Under the pieces are notes generated by a model, which was not told the DNA's origin, searched no databases, and worked only from the letters and a program-made list of their open reading frames with translations. Positions 1-8,135 of a stretch of DNA of 14,773 bases are shown here, one piece after another (within the stretch, counting starts at the first letter, position 1; every line of letters begins with the position of its first letter). The translations under genes were made by a program, and so were the position numbers. The stretch comes from Verrucomicrobiota bacterium. GTDB lineage: Bacteria; Verrucomicrobiota; Verrucomicrobiia; Opitutales; Opitutaceae. The DNA lies in contig JAFAAS010000158.1 in the NCBI GenBank assembly GCA_023426435.1, positions 1 through 14,773 on the forward strand, in the 5' to 3' direction.

Positions 1-84
1 TGTCATTCTGAGCGTAGCGAAGAATCCAGGGCGACGATCGGCCGCGGACGCACACGTGGATTCTTCGCTGCGCTCAGAATGACA
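1..84. repeat. Long inverted repeat (28-bp arms, 28-bp loop)
   Basis: Bases 1-28 and 57-84 are reverse complements with a single mismatch (CTACGC against CTGCGC near the middle of the arm), separated by 28 bases. The arm begins TGTCATTCTGAG and contains GAAGAATCC. This arm type is known to me as a widespread dispersed intergenic repeat in many bacterial phyla. It has no coding capacity and could form a large hairpin in either transcript. It begins at base 1, so it may extend beyond the window. Confidence 0.85.
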
Positions 85-168
85 GCCATCATTTGGCATT
101 CGAATTCCTAACGTTACTTGCGGGACAGGACAATAGAGCGTTTTCGTAAAAACTATAGCCCTATAGGT

Positions 169-239
169 GAACCACAGAGGCACAGAGGCACGGAGAGATC
201 CTGTGGCCTTCCTCTGTGTGCTCGGTGCCTTCTTGGTTC
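169..239. repeat. Imperfect palindromic repeat, ACCACAGAGGCACAGAG type
   Basis: The left arm starts GAACCACAGAGGCAC at 169. The right arm ends GTGCCTTCTTGGTTC at 239, so the outer 15 bases pair with two mismatches. The inner parts (AGAGGCACGGAG on the left, CTCTGTGTGCTCG on the right) pair less regularly. ACCACAGAGGCACAGAG sequences are, from memory, a common dispersed intergenic repeat in many environmental bacteria. The element lies 61 bp beyond the stop of the bicupin gene and could form a 3' hairpin on its message, but there is no T-run typical of an intrinsic terminator. Confidence 0.7.
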
Positions 240-300
240 AAATCGGGGTCTCCGATTCGGCCAACGGCTGTGACATTATTTAAAATGCTATGAGTAGGCG

Positions 301-1323
301 TTATTCTTCGCCGTCGAAGTAATCGGCGGGCTGGGCGCGGAAGAACATGTGCGGGGAGCGGAGTCCCCATTTGGCGGAATCGGGGTAATGGGAGTAGTCG
401 ACGGGCGGGTTGTCGGCGACGCAGAGGTAGAGGAGGTCGGTGTCGCCGGCGTTGGAGAACGCGTGAGCTTCGCCGGGCGGATGGAGGACGGCTTCGCCGG
501 CCTGGACGACGTGTGTTTCGCTGCCGGCGCGGACGCGGGCGGTGCCGCGGAGGAAGAGGAAGAATTCCCATTGGGCGGCGTGGGAGTGGAACGGGCAGGG
601 TGTTTCGCCCGGTGCGAGTTTGCCGAGCTCGACGTCGAAGGGATGTCCGCCGAGGCCGGTGGGTGTGTCGGGTTTGGCGCCGAGCGCGAGGGAGAGTTCT
701 TTGCCGGAGCCGCGGAATTTGCCTTGGGGCGAGTGCCGGCTTTTCCAGGCGAGATCGTCGATGTGGCATTTGCGCGAGGCGAACGGCGTGAGCACGGCGG
801 AGGGAGGCGCGGGCATCATGCGGTTGGGTTTCGTGTCGGGCGGCAGGGTGTCTTCGCCCTCGAGGTAGTGGGTTTCGTGGAGGCGGAAGAAGATGCCGGG
901 AGGGCGGAGCGCGTATTTGTTGGAGTCGGGATAATAGCAGCCATCGAGCGGCGGGTTGTCGGCGATGATGAGGATCTCGAGATCGTCGCTGCTGTTGTTG
1001 TGAAGTTGGTGCGCGGCGCCGGGCGGGTGGATGAAGCAGTCGCCGGCGCGGAGGGGAAACGTGCCGTCGGGGGTGCGGACGGAGCCGGTGCCGTTTCGGA
1101 CGTAGAAGAATTCCCACTGGGCGAAGTGGGCGTGGTAAGGACAGATCCTGGCGCCGGCGGGGAGGCGTCGGAGTTGAACGTCGAAGGGATGACCGCCGGC
1201 CCATGTCCCACCATTTCGGATACCGCCGAGCGCGAGGGAGACGTTGCGGGAGAACGAGTGGAATTTGCCGGTGGGCGAGCGGGATTCTTCTTCGGCGATC
1301 GCGGAGAGGCGGACGTGGTTCAT
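301..1323 (-). CDS. Bicupin protein (tandem duplicated cupin domains)
   Basis: This 340-residue protein is built from two homologous halves of about 170 residues. Each half carries a cupin metal-binding signature: H64-x-H66-x4-E71 with H105 in the first half, and H246-x-H248-x4-E253 with H287 in the second. Each half ends in the same block (ADNPP, then YPDS, then FFR) at about 121-147 and 303-329. Cupins of this layout usually bind a divalent metal or a small polar ligand; the substrate cannot be read from sequence. There is no signal peptide or membrane segment, so it is probably cytoplasmic. I chose the ATG at 1323 because the first conserved residues follow it; the reading frame runs 83 codons further upstream, but that part overlaps the divergent ACT gene and looks unlike protein. 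No Shine-Dalgarno is visible. The gene diverges from the ACT gene across 96 bp. Family call is firm, function unknown. Confidence 0.88.
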   Translation of the reverse strand: MNHVRLSAIAEEESRSPTGKFHSFSRNVSLALGGIRNGGTWAGGHPFDVQLRRLPAGARICPYHAHFAQWEFFYVRNGTGSVRTPDGTFPLRAGDCFIHPPGAAHQLHNNSSDDLEILIIADNPPLDGCYYPDSNKYALRPPGIFFRLHETHYLEGEDTLPPDTKPNRMMPAPPSAVLTPFASRKCHIDDLAWKSRHSPQGKFRGSGKELSLALGAKPDTPTGLGGHPFDVELGKLAPGETPCPFHSHAAQWEFFLFLRGTARVRAGSETHVVQAGEAVLHPPGEAHAFSNAGDTDLLYLCVADNPPVDYSHYPDSAKWGLRSPHMFFRAQPADYFDGEE

Positions 1324-1419
1324 GGGAGGCGGCGCGGGGCGAGCGTGTGCGCGGGATGCAACGAGTTGAAACGGCGGTCGTTTGACGGTGAAGGGTGACG
1401 CGACATCGTTGCGGCACGC

Positions 1420-1830
1420 ATGCGATACTCGGTCGTCAAGCAGATCTCGTTCATGCTGGAGAACCACCCGGGAGCGTTGCATCGCGCGGCGGCGGAGTTG
1501 GCGCGGAGCGGCGTGAACATCCATGGCATCTCGGTGCTGGACAAGCCGGATGTGGGCGTGGTGCGGCTGCACACGAGCGATCCGTTGAAGGCGAAGACGG
1601 TGCTGAGTTCGATTGGGTTGAATCCGACGGAGACGGATGTGATCGAACTCGAGCTGCCGAATCAGCCCGGGAAGTTGGCGGATGTGTGCCGGGCGCTGAC
1701 CTTGGCGGAGGTGAATGTCGATTACGCGTATGGCTCGGGGAGCGACGCGGAGCAGCGGATGAAGTTTGTGTTGAAGGCGTCGCCGTTGAAGGAGGCGAGG
1801 CGGGTGTTGGAGGAGATTGGGGAGGAGTGA
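1420..1830 (+). CDS. Tandem ACT-domain protein (small amino-acid-binding regulator)
   Basis: This 136-residue protein consists almost only of two ACT domains, at about residues 5-67 and 74-135. Each has the typical PG turn followed by a helix: ENHPGALHRAAAELARSG at 14-31 and PNQPGKLADVCRAL at 80-93, with the strand GVNIHGISV or EVNVDYAYG after it. ACT domains bind amino acids and usually regulate an enzyme fused to them; here no enzyme domain is present. The layout fits the stand-alone ACT proteins of the COG4747 type, at their usual length. It starts at the ATG at 1420, with no clear Shine-Dalgarno, and diverges from the bicupin gene. Its stop is 61 bp from the convergent FAH-family stop, with a hairpin repeat between. 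Nothing nearby is an obvious amino-acid biosynthesis partner, so the ligand is unknown. Confidence 0.88.
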   Translation: MRYSVVKQISFMLENHPGALHRAAAELARSGVNIHGISVLDKPDVGVVRLHTSDPLKAKTVLSSIGLNPTETDVIELELPNQPGKLADVCRALTLAEVNVDYAYGSGSDAEQRMKFVLKASPLKEARRVLEEIGEE

Positions 1831-1861
1831 GGGGGCGGTGCGGCGGAGCGGGGATCGGAGC

Positions 1862-1887
1862 GGCGGGGTCGGGAGACCCCGCCCTAC
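1862..1887. repeat. Hairpin repeat between convergent genes
   Basis: GGCGGGGTC (1862-1870) and GACCCCGCC (1875-1883) pair perfectly around the 4-base loop GGGA, and CTAC follows. The same plan, a GC hairpin followed by CTAC, recurs at 9127-9148. It sits between the stops of the convergent ACT and FAH-family genes and may act as a bidirectional terminator, although it lacks a T-run. Confidence 0.75.
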
Positions 1888-1891
1888 AACG

Positions 1892-2686
1892 TCATGCCGC
1901 GGCGATGACGGGGTTGGTGAGGGTGCCGATGGATTCGATGTCGATGCTGACGGTGTCGCCCGGCCTGAGCCAGACGGGGGGATTGCGCGCGAAGCCGACG
2001 CCGTGCGGCGTGCCGGTGAGGATGACGGTGCCGGGGAGGAGGGTTTTGTCGGCGCTGAGGAATTCGATGAGCGCGGCGACGTCGAAGACCATGTCGTTGG
2101 TGTTCCAGTCCTGCATCGTTTCGCCGTTGAGGAGGGTGCGGATGCGGAGGGCGTTGGGGTTTTGTAGTTGGTTTTTGGTGATGAGCACCGGACCGAGCGG
2201 GCAGAAGGTGTCGAAGCTTTTTGCCTGGCACCATTGACCGCCGCCGAGATCGCGTTGCCAATCGCGGGCGGAGACGTCGTTGGCGCAGGTGTAGCCGAGG
2301 ACGTAGTCGAGGGCGTGGGCGCGGGAGACGTTTTTGCAGCGGCGGCCGATAACGACGGCGAGCTCGCACTCGTAGTCGACTTTGGTGCTGGTGCGCGGGA
2401 GCTCGATGGGGTCGCCGGGATTTTGGATGGACGACGTGGCTTTGATGAAGAGGACGGGGCGCTCGGGGGCGTCCTTGCCGCTTTCGGCGGCGTGGCGGCG
2501 GTAGTTGAGGCCGATGGCGAGGATGTTGGTGGGGGCGATCGGCGCGAGGAGTTTGCCGGGTGTGATGAGGCGATCGGTGACGGCGAAGTCGGAGAAAATG
2601 TCGCCGGCGATTTCGCGAGCGGAGCCGTCGGGTTGGAGGGCGGCGTAGGCGGGGCCGGCGGGGGTGAGGTGGCGGATGAGGCGCAT
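1892..2686 (-). CDS. Fumarylacetoacetate hydrolase (FAH) family protein
   Basis: A 264-residue cytoplasmic enzyme of the FAH superfamily, whose members hydrolyse, decarboxylate or isomerise beta-diketo or 2-oxo acids with a divalent metal. The family core is complete: GLNYRRHAAE (59-68) with H65, the metal ligands E106 and E108 in YECELAVVIGR, D137 in GYTCANDVSARDWQ, K157 in AKSFD, and the C-terminal block LLPGTVILTGTPHGVG (216-231). The length matches bacterial members such as 2-hydroxyhepta-2,4-diene-1,7-dioate isomerase-like or fumarylpyruvate hydrolase-like proteins; the exact substrate cannot be separated from sequence. I chose the ATG at 2686 because MRLIRHL is a typical family start; the frame stays open for 59 codons upstream, through sequence that overlaps the regulator gene and looks non-coding. 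No Shine-Dalgarno. The XRE gene lies 76 bp upstream on the same strand, but there is no sign of a functional link. Confidence 0.92.
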   Translation of the reverse strand: MRLIRHLTPAGPAYAALQPDGSAREIAGDIFSDFAVTDRLITPGKLLAPIAPTNILAIGLNYRRHAAESGKDAPERPVLFIKATSSIQNPGDPIELPRTSTKVDYECELAVVIGRRCKNVSRAHALDYVLGYTCANDVSARDWQRDLGGGQWCQAKSFDTFCPLGPVLITKNQLQNPNALRIRTLLNGETMQDWNTNDMVFDVAALIEFLSADKTLLPGTVILTGTPHGVGFARNPPVWLRPGDTVSIDIESIGTLTNPVIAAA

Positions 2687-2762
2687 GGGGTTAGGAAACG
2701 CCTGCGCCGGGAGGGGGCAATGCGGCAGCGAAGGTGTGCGCGTGTTGGGCGCGGCGGGCGTT

Positions 2763-3077
2763 TCAGGACGCTTTGCGGCGATTGCTCCGAGGAGCGCTTC
2801 TGGGCTTGACGGGCTTCGTGCCGTAGTTCGCCTGAGTTTCGGCGGCCATCGGCAGGGCGGCATCGAAGTCGACCAGTTCGCGGAGGCTGAGGCCGAGGCC
2901 TTCGGCCATCTTGATCAGCGTGGAAAGACGGATCTCAAATTTACGGCCGGCTTCGACATGCTGGTAGTGCTTGTAGGTGAGACCGGCGCGTTCCGCGAAG
3001 ACCTCCTGGGTGAGGCCGCGGGCCTTGCGGAGTGCTCGGATGCGCATTTGCAGGCGCTTCGCCGTGTCGTTTGCCAC
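2763..3077 (-). CDS. XRE-family helix-turn-helix regulator, possible R-M controller
   Basis: This 104-residue protein has one XRE/Cro-type helix-turn-helix domain at about residues 12-70. LTQEVFAERAGLTYKHYQHV (22-41) spans the helix-turn-helix, followed by EAGRK and TLIKMAEGLGLSLRELVDF. The last 30 residues are a basic tail rich in K, R, P and S. The start used is GTG at 3077; an ATG at 3047 (MRIRALRKARG) is a shorter alternative that keeps the whole domain. It diverges from the large restriction-modification gene across 126 bp, an arrangement and size fitting controller (C) proteins that time restriction against methylation. A 20-bp near-palindrome (3173-3192) in the shared gap could be an operator. 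Binding and control are inferred; it could instead regulate only itself or the downstream FAH-family gene. Confidence 0.85.
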   Translation of the reverse strand: MANDTAKRLQMRIRALRKARGLTQEVFAERAGLTYKHYQHVEAGRKFEIRLSTLIKMAEGLGLSLRELVDFDAALPMAAETQANYGTKPVKPRSAPRSNRRKAS

Positions 3078-3172
3078 GCGCGAAGATAGCGGGCGGCGAA
3101 GCGCTCAAACACCCCGTCAACGGTAGTGTGGGCTGGACACCTTGGTATCGGTGGTGCAATCACGCGCGGACT

Positions 3173-3192
3173 CCCCGCTCTCGCGAGTGGGG
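3173..3192. promoter_or_regulatory. 20-bp near-perfect palindrome before the restriction gene
   Basis: The 20 bases follow the pattern CCCC-n-CTC-n-CG-n-GAG-n-GGGG; 16 of 20 positions agree with the reverse complement. The centre is in the regulator/restriction intergenic gap, and the right end lies 11 bp before the ATG at 3204. It may be an operator for the divergent XRE protein or an mRNA hairpin hiding the ribosome site. No promoter boxes are clear around it. Confidence 0.4.
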
Positions 3193-3203
3193 CTCCGTCC
3201 TCA

Positions 3204-6200
3204 ATGTCCCAGTTCACTCTTCACGACGTCCTCGCTCAGTTCCGTGAGGCCGCCACCTCTAGCCGCGATCTTGGCGACCGCTTCGAGCGGCTCATCGCCC
3301 GCTACCTCGAACTCGATCCGCTCTACGCCGAGCGCTTTTCGAACGTCTGGCTCTGGAACGAGTGGCCGCAAAAGGGGAAGGTGGGCGACGTCGGCATCGA
3401 CCTCGTGGCCGAGGAGCGCGCCACCGGCGGCTTCTGCGCCATCCAGTGCAAGTTCTACCGCCCCGAGCACACGCTGGCGAAGGACGACATCGACTCCTTC
3501 TTCACGGCGGCCGGCAAATCGCTCTTCACCTCCTGCCTCATCGTCTCGACCACCGACCGTTGGGGCAAAAACGCCGAGCACGCCCTCGCCAACCAGTCCA
3601 AGCCCGTCACGCGCCTGAGCGTTCACGACTTGGAGGCGAGCCCCATCGATTGGTCGCGTTTCCGTCTCGACCGTCCGCAGGATCTCTCCCGCCGCCCGGT
3701 CAAACAGGTCCGCCCGCATCAGAAGGCCGCCATCGACGCCGTCGCCAAAGGCTTCGCCGAGCACGACCGCGGCAAGCTCATCATGGCCTGCGGCACGGGC
3801 AAAACGTTCACCGCCCTCCGCCTCGCCGAGAAGGTCGCGCCCTCCGGCCACGTGCTCTTCCTTGTGCCTTCGCTCGCCCTGCTCTCGCAGACGCTGCGCG
3901 AATGGACCGCCGAGGCGCTGCGCCCGCTGGTGAGCCTCGCGGTCTGCTCCGATTCCTCGATCGGGAAAAGCAAGGGCCGCGCGGACGACGACGGCGGCGA
4001 CATCGATTTATACGACCTCGCCTTCCCCGCCACCACTTCGGCCAAGCAACTGGTCGCGCAACACGACGCGCTCGCCGCCCGACATGCGAAGAAAGCCGGC
4101 GCCGCGCCGCTCACCGTCGTTTTCTCCACCTACCAATCGATCGCCGCCGTCGCCGCCGCGCAAAAAGCCGGCTTGCCCGAGTTCGATCTCATCATCTGCG
4201 ACGAGGCGCATCGCACCACCGGCGTCACGCTCAGCGGCGAGGACGAGAGCCACTTCGTCAAGGTCCACGACGCCGCCTTCATGCGCGGGAAAAAGCGCCT
4301 CTACATGACGGCCACGCCGCGTCTCTACGGCGACGAGGCCAAAACCAAGGCGCAGGACGCCGACGCCGCGCTTTGTTCGATGGACGACCCCGCGCTCTTC
4401 GGCCCGGAGTTTCACCGCCTCGGTTTCGGCGAGGCCGTCGGCCAGTCCTTGCTCGCCGATTACAAGGTCCTCGTGCTCGCGGTGGACGAGAAATACGTCT
4501 CCAAAACCTTCCAACGCCAGATCGCCGACGCGAACAACGAGCTCAACCTCGACGACGCCGTGCGCATCACCGGCTGCTGGAACGGCCTCGCGAAACGCTT
4601 CGACCAAGCCTCGGTCAGCGCGTCCGCCACCGATCTCCAGGGCGACACCGGCCCGATGCGTCGCGCCGTCGCCTTTTCGCGCTCGATCAAGGACTCGAAG
4701 GCCTTCGTCGAAAAGTTCGGCCAGATTGTCGCCGCCTACCGCGAGACGCACCCGGAGGCGGAGAACCTGCTCGCCTGCGAACTCGATCACGTGGACGGCA
4801 CCTTCGACGCGCTTCGCCGCAACGCCCGCATCGACTGGCTCAAGGCCGAGGCCGCGGAGAATACCTGCCGCATCCTATCGAACGCCCGCTGCCTCTCCGA
4901 GGGCGTGGACGTGCCCGCGCTCGACGCCGTCCTCTTCCTCAATCCGCGCAAATCCATCATCGACGTCGTCCAGTCCGTCGGCCGCGTGATGCGTCGCGCC
5001 GAGGGGAAGAAATACGGCTACATCATCCTGCCCATCGGCATCCCGGCCGACGTCCCGCCCGAGGAGGCCCTGAAGGACAACGAAAAATACAAGGTCGTCT
5101 GGCAGGTTCTCCAAGCGCTGCGCGCGCACGACGACCGCTTCAACGCCACGGTCAATCACATCGAGCTGAACAAACAGCGTCCGGACGCGATTCAGATCAT
5201 CGGCGTGGGCGGCGGCGGCCCGGGCGACGAAAAGAGCGATGGCGACGGGCATCCGACCTTGCGCGAGGTGCAGGGCAGCTTCGCTTTCCCGCACCTCGAG
5301 GAGTGGAAGGACGCGATCTACGCGCGCATCGTGCTGAAATGCGGCGACCGCCGTTATTGGGAGAGCTGGGCCAAGGACGTCGCAGTCATCGCCGAGAAGC
5401 ACACCACGCGGATCCGCGCGTTGCTCTCCGGCAGCGATGCGAAACACAAAAAGGCCTTCGCCGATTTCCTCGCCAGCCTGCGCGACATGATCAACCCGGC
5501 GATTTCGGAGGCCGACGCCATCGAGATGCTCTCGCAGCACCTCATCACGCGTCCGGTCTTTGACGCGCTTTTCGAGGGCTATGTGTTCACGCAGCACAAT
5601 CCCGTTTCAAAGGCCATGCAGAGCATGCTCGATTTGCTGCATGAGCAGGCGTTGGAGAAAGAGACCGCCGGGCTCCAGAGCTTCTACGCGAGCGTGCGCA
5701 GCCGCGCCGCCGGCATCGACAACGCCGAGGGCCGCCAGCGCGTCGTGATCGAACTCTACGACAAATTTTTCCGCACCGCCTTCCCCAAGATGGCGGAGCG
5801 TCTCGGCATCGTTTACACACCGATCGAGGTAGTGGATTTTATCATACGCAGCGTGGAGGACGTGTTGCGACACGAGTTCGGCTCCTCGCTCGGCGACAAG
5901 GATGTTCACGTCATCGATCCGTTCACCGGCACCGGCACCTTCCTCGTGCGCTTGCTGCAAAGCGGCCTGATTCCCTCCGCCGATCTGTTGCGCAAATACA
6001 AGGACGAGCTGCACGCCAACGAAATCGTGCTCCTCGCCTACTACATCGCCGCGATCAATATTGAGGAGACCTTTCACGGGCTGCATCGCGCCACGGGCAA
6101 GAAGCCCGCCGGCTATGTGCCCTTCGACGGTATCGTGCTCACGGATACGTTTCAAATGGCGGAGACCAAAGGCGAGATGGAGGAAAAGATGTTTCCCGAA

Positions 6201-8135
6201 AACAACCGTCGGGTGAAGCGCCAGAAGCAGAGTCCCATCCGCGTGGTGGTCGGCAACCCGCCGTATTCGGTGAACGACAACCCGGTGCCATATCCGATAC
6301 TCGACGCTCGCATCACTTCCTCCTACGCCGAGAATTCCACTGCCACACTAAAAAGCAGCCTTTATGACAGCTATGTTCGCGCGATCCGCTGGGCAAGCGA
6401 CCGCATCAGCGGCAGAGGTGTGATTGGTTTCGTCACCAATGGTTCGTTTATCGACGGCAACGCGATGGAGGGCTTGCGTGCGTCGCTGGTTCAGGAGTTC
6501 ACCAGTCTCTACGTCTTTAACCTACGAGGGAATCAGCGCACGTCCGGAGAAACATCGCGTATGGAGGGCGGCAAGATATTTGGCTCGGGCAGTCGCACAC
6601 CCGTTGCTATCTCGATTTTCGTTCGTAATCCGGAAAAAAAGACCCCGGGGGAACTGCACTACCACGACATTGGGGACTACCTTTCTCGGGAAGAGAAGCT
6701 GGCGATCATCCGGGGCTTCGGCGGGCTGAACGGCCTGCATCGCGAGCGGAAATGGGTGCGTCTCATGCCTAACGCTAGTCACGATTGGATCAACCAGCGC
6801 GATCCTGCGTTTGGTGCATTCTTGCCCCTCGGTGAGCGCGACCGACCGCGAGGCGCAGTTTTTAGCTACTTCACCAATGGGATTAAGACAGGACGTGACG
6901 CGTGGGCAGTTTCATTCTCGAAAGTGCAACTCGCGCAAAACATGCGCCGCCACATCGAGAACTACAATCAAGACGCCAGGGCATATCAATTGGCGGTGAA
7001 ACGGACCGAAAAGAAGCCCAACCTTGAACAAATCATTACAAACGATTCGAAACGCCTGCATTGGAATCGAGCGGCGAAGGAAGATGCAGTGGCTGGTAGG
7101 CTCTATACTTTCGATGCAGCAAACATTCGTCGATGCATGTATCGCCCTTTTACGGGTCAGAATGTTTATACCGACTCGCGTTTGAACGACCTGTGGTCAG
7201 CGCGAAAGCGCTTTTTTCCAAGTGCAAGCACTAAGAATGTCGTCATCTGCGCAATGGGAGTAGGTGCGTCAAAAGATTTTGGCGCACTTGTTACTGATAC
7301 ACTGCCCGATCTAGAGCTGATTTCGAAGGGTTATTGCTTCCCGCTTTTTCTTTACGAAAAGAACGAGCCAGATCGGGCAGACGAAGCCGAGGCGACAAAG
7401 GCGAAGCAAGTCGAGTTCCTTACGAAGGAATCGGAAGGCGAGTTCATCGACGGCTACCACCGGCGCAGCGCGATCACGCGGGACATTCTGGGGGAATTCC
7501 GTGCCGCCTACGAACCCAGTATCACGGAGGAGGACGTGTTCTACTACGTCTACGGCGTGCTGCATTCGCCGGAGTATCGCACGCGCTTCGCCAGCGACCT
7601 AAAGAAGATGCTGCCGCGTCTGCCGCTCACGCGCGAGACGGCGGATTTCTGGAAGTTCAGCCAGGCCGGACGCGATCTTGCGTATTGGCATCTCAACTAC
7701 GAGATGGTCGAGCCGTGGCCGTTGAAGGAGCACGCCACCGAATTGCTGAGTGATCCGACGAAGGATTATCTCGTCCAGAAAATGACCTACGGTCGTCCTA
7801 CGCCGGCGCAGAAGGCGGCGGGGGCGAAGTTCGACAAGACCACGCTGCACTACAACGCGCGGATCACGCTCACGGCAATTCCGCTCGATGCCTACGACTA
7901 CGTGGTGAACGGCAAGCCCGCGCTGGATTGGATCGTGGAGCGCTACCAAGTGACGGTGGACAAAGACAGCGGCATCCGGAACGACCCCAACGACTGGGCG
8001 CGTGAGCACAATCAACCCCGCTACATCCTCGATCTCTTCAAACGCGTGATCCGCGTGAGCCTCGAAACGAATCGCATCGTTGCCTCCCTCCCGTCCTTGA
8101 ACGAGCGGCGACAAGTAGACCGCCCCAATCAATGA
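3204..8135 (+). CDS. Type ISP-like restriction-modification enzyme (nuclease-helicase-methyltransferase-TRD)
   Basis: A 1,643-residue single-chain enzyme expected to cut unmethylated DNA after ATP-driven translocation and to methylate adenine in its own target. Domains in order: an Mrr-like PD-(D/E)xK nuclease (about 1-160; E29, D66, Q81-x-K83); a superfamily 2 helicase (about 165-640) with Walker A GTGKT (197-201), DEAH (333-336), TAT (369-371) and QSVGRVMRR (590-598); a helical coupler (about 690-860); an N6-adenine methyltransferase with DPFTGTGTF (905-913) and NPPY (1018-1021); and a C-terminal target-recognition region (about 1030-1640). Order and length fit the LlaGI/LlaBIII Type ISP family (COG4889 helicase), and every catalytic motif is intact. 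ATG at 3204 is preferred because MSQFTLHDVL precedes the nuclease fold; an ATG at 3126 in the same frame would add 26 unlikely residues. No separate specificity gene is present, as expected. GC drops in about 6280-7440. Confidence 0.93.
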   Translation: MSQFTLHDVLAQFREAATSSRDLGDRFERLIARYLELDPLYAERFSNVWLWNEWPQKGKVGDVGIDLVAEERATGGFCAIQCKFYRPEHTLAKDDIDSFFTAAGKSLFTSCLIVSTTDRWGKNAEHALANQSKPVTRLSVHDLEASPIDWSRFRLDRPQDLSRRPVKQVRPHQKAAIDAVAKGFAEHDRGKLIMACGTGKTFTALRLAEKVAPSGHVLFLVPSLALLSQTLREWTAEALRPLVSLAVCSDSSIGKSKGRADDDGGDIDLYDLAFPATTSAKQLVAQHDALAARHAKKAGAAPLTVVFSTYQSIAAVAAAQKAGLPEFDLIICDEAHRTTGVTLSGEDESHFVKVHDAAFMRGKKRLYMTATPRLYGDEAKTKAQDADAALCSMDDPALFGPEFHRLGFGEAVGQSLLADYKVLVLAVDEKYVSKTFQRQIADANNELNLDDAVRITGCWNGLAKRFDQASVSASATDLQGDTGPMRRAVAFSRSIKDSKAFVEKFGQIVAAYRETHPEAENLLACELDHVDGTFDALRRNARIDWLKAEAAENTCRILSNARCLSEGVDVPALDAVLFLNPRKSIIDVVQSVGRVMRRAEGKKYGYIILPIGIPADVPPEEALKDNEKYKVVWQVLQALRAHDDRFNATVNHIELNKQRPDAIQIIGVGGGGPGDEKSDGDGHPTLREVQGSFAFPHLEEWKDAIYARIVLKCGDRRYWESWAKDVAVIAEKHTTRIRALLSGSDAKHKKAFADFLASLRDMINPAISEADAIEMLSQHLITRPVFDALFEGYVFTQHNPVSKAMQSMLDLLHEQALEKETAGLQSFYASVRSRAAGIDNAEGRQRVVIELYDKFFRTAFPKMAERLGIVYTPIEVVDFIIRSVEDVLRHEFGSSLGDKDVHVIDPFTGTGTFLVRLLQSGLIPSADLLRKYKDELHANEIVLLAYYIAAINIEETFHGLHRATGKKPAGYVPFDGIVLTDTFQMAETKGEMEEKMFPENNRRVKRQKQSPIRVVVGNPPYSVNDNPVPYPILDARITSSYAENSTATLKSSLYDSYVRAIRWASDRISGRGVIGFVTNGSFIDGNAMEGLRASLVQEFTSLYVFNLRGNQRTSGETSRMEGGKIFGSGSRTPVAISIFVRNPEKKTPGELHYHDIGDYLSREEKLAIIRGFGGLNGLHRERKWVRLMPNASHDWINQRDPAFGAFLPLGERDRPRGAVFSYFTNGIKTGRDAWAVSFSKVQLAQNMRRHIENYNQDARAYQLAVKRTEKKPNLEQIITNDSKRLHWNRAAKEDAVAGRLYTFDAANIRRCMYRPFTGQNVYTDSRLNDLWSARKRFFPSASTKNVVICAMGVGASKDFGALVTDTLPDLELISKGYCFPLFLYEKNEPDRADEAEATKAKQVEFLTKESEGEFIDGYHRRSAITRDILGEFRAAYEPSITEEDVFYYVYGVLHSPEYRTRFASDLKKMLPRLPLTRETADFWKFSQAGRDLAYWHLNYEMVEPWPLKEHATELLSDPTKDYLVQKMTYGRPTPAQKAAGAKFDKTTLHYNARITLTAIPLDAYDYVVNGKPALDWIVERYQVTVDKDSGIRNDPNDWAREHNQPRYILDLFKRVIRVSLETNRIVASLPSLNERRQVDRPNQ

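Noticed and set aside
161..1417. Long minus-strand and plus-strand frames over the bicupin gene
   Set aside because: They are arginine/proline- or glycine/valine-rich shadows caused by high GC; only the frame of 301-1323 has conserved cupin motifs.
3362..5563. 733-codon plus-strand frame within the R-M gene
   Set aside because: It is extremely rich in arginine and lies in a different frame from all nuclease, helicase and methyltransferase motifs.
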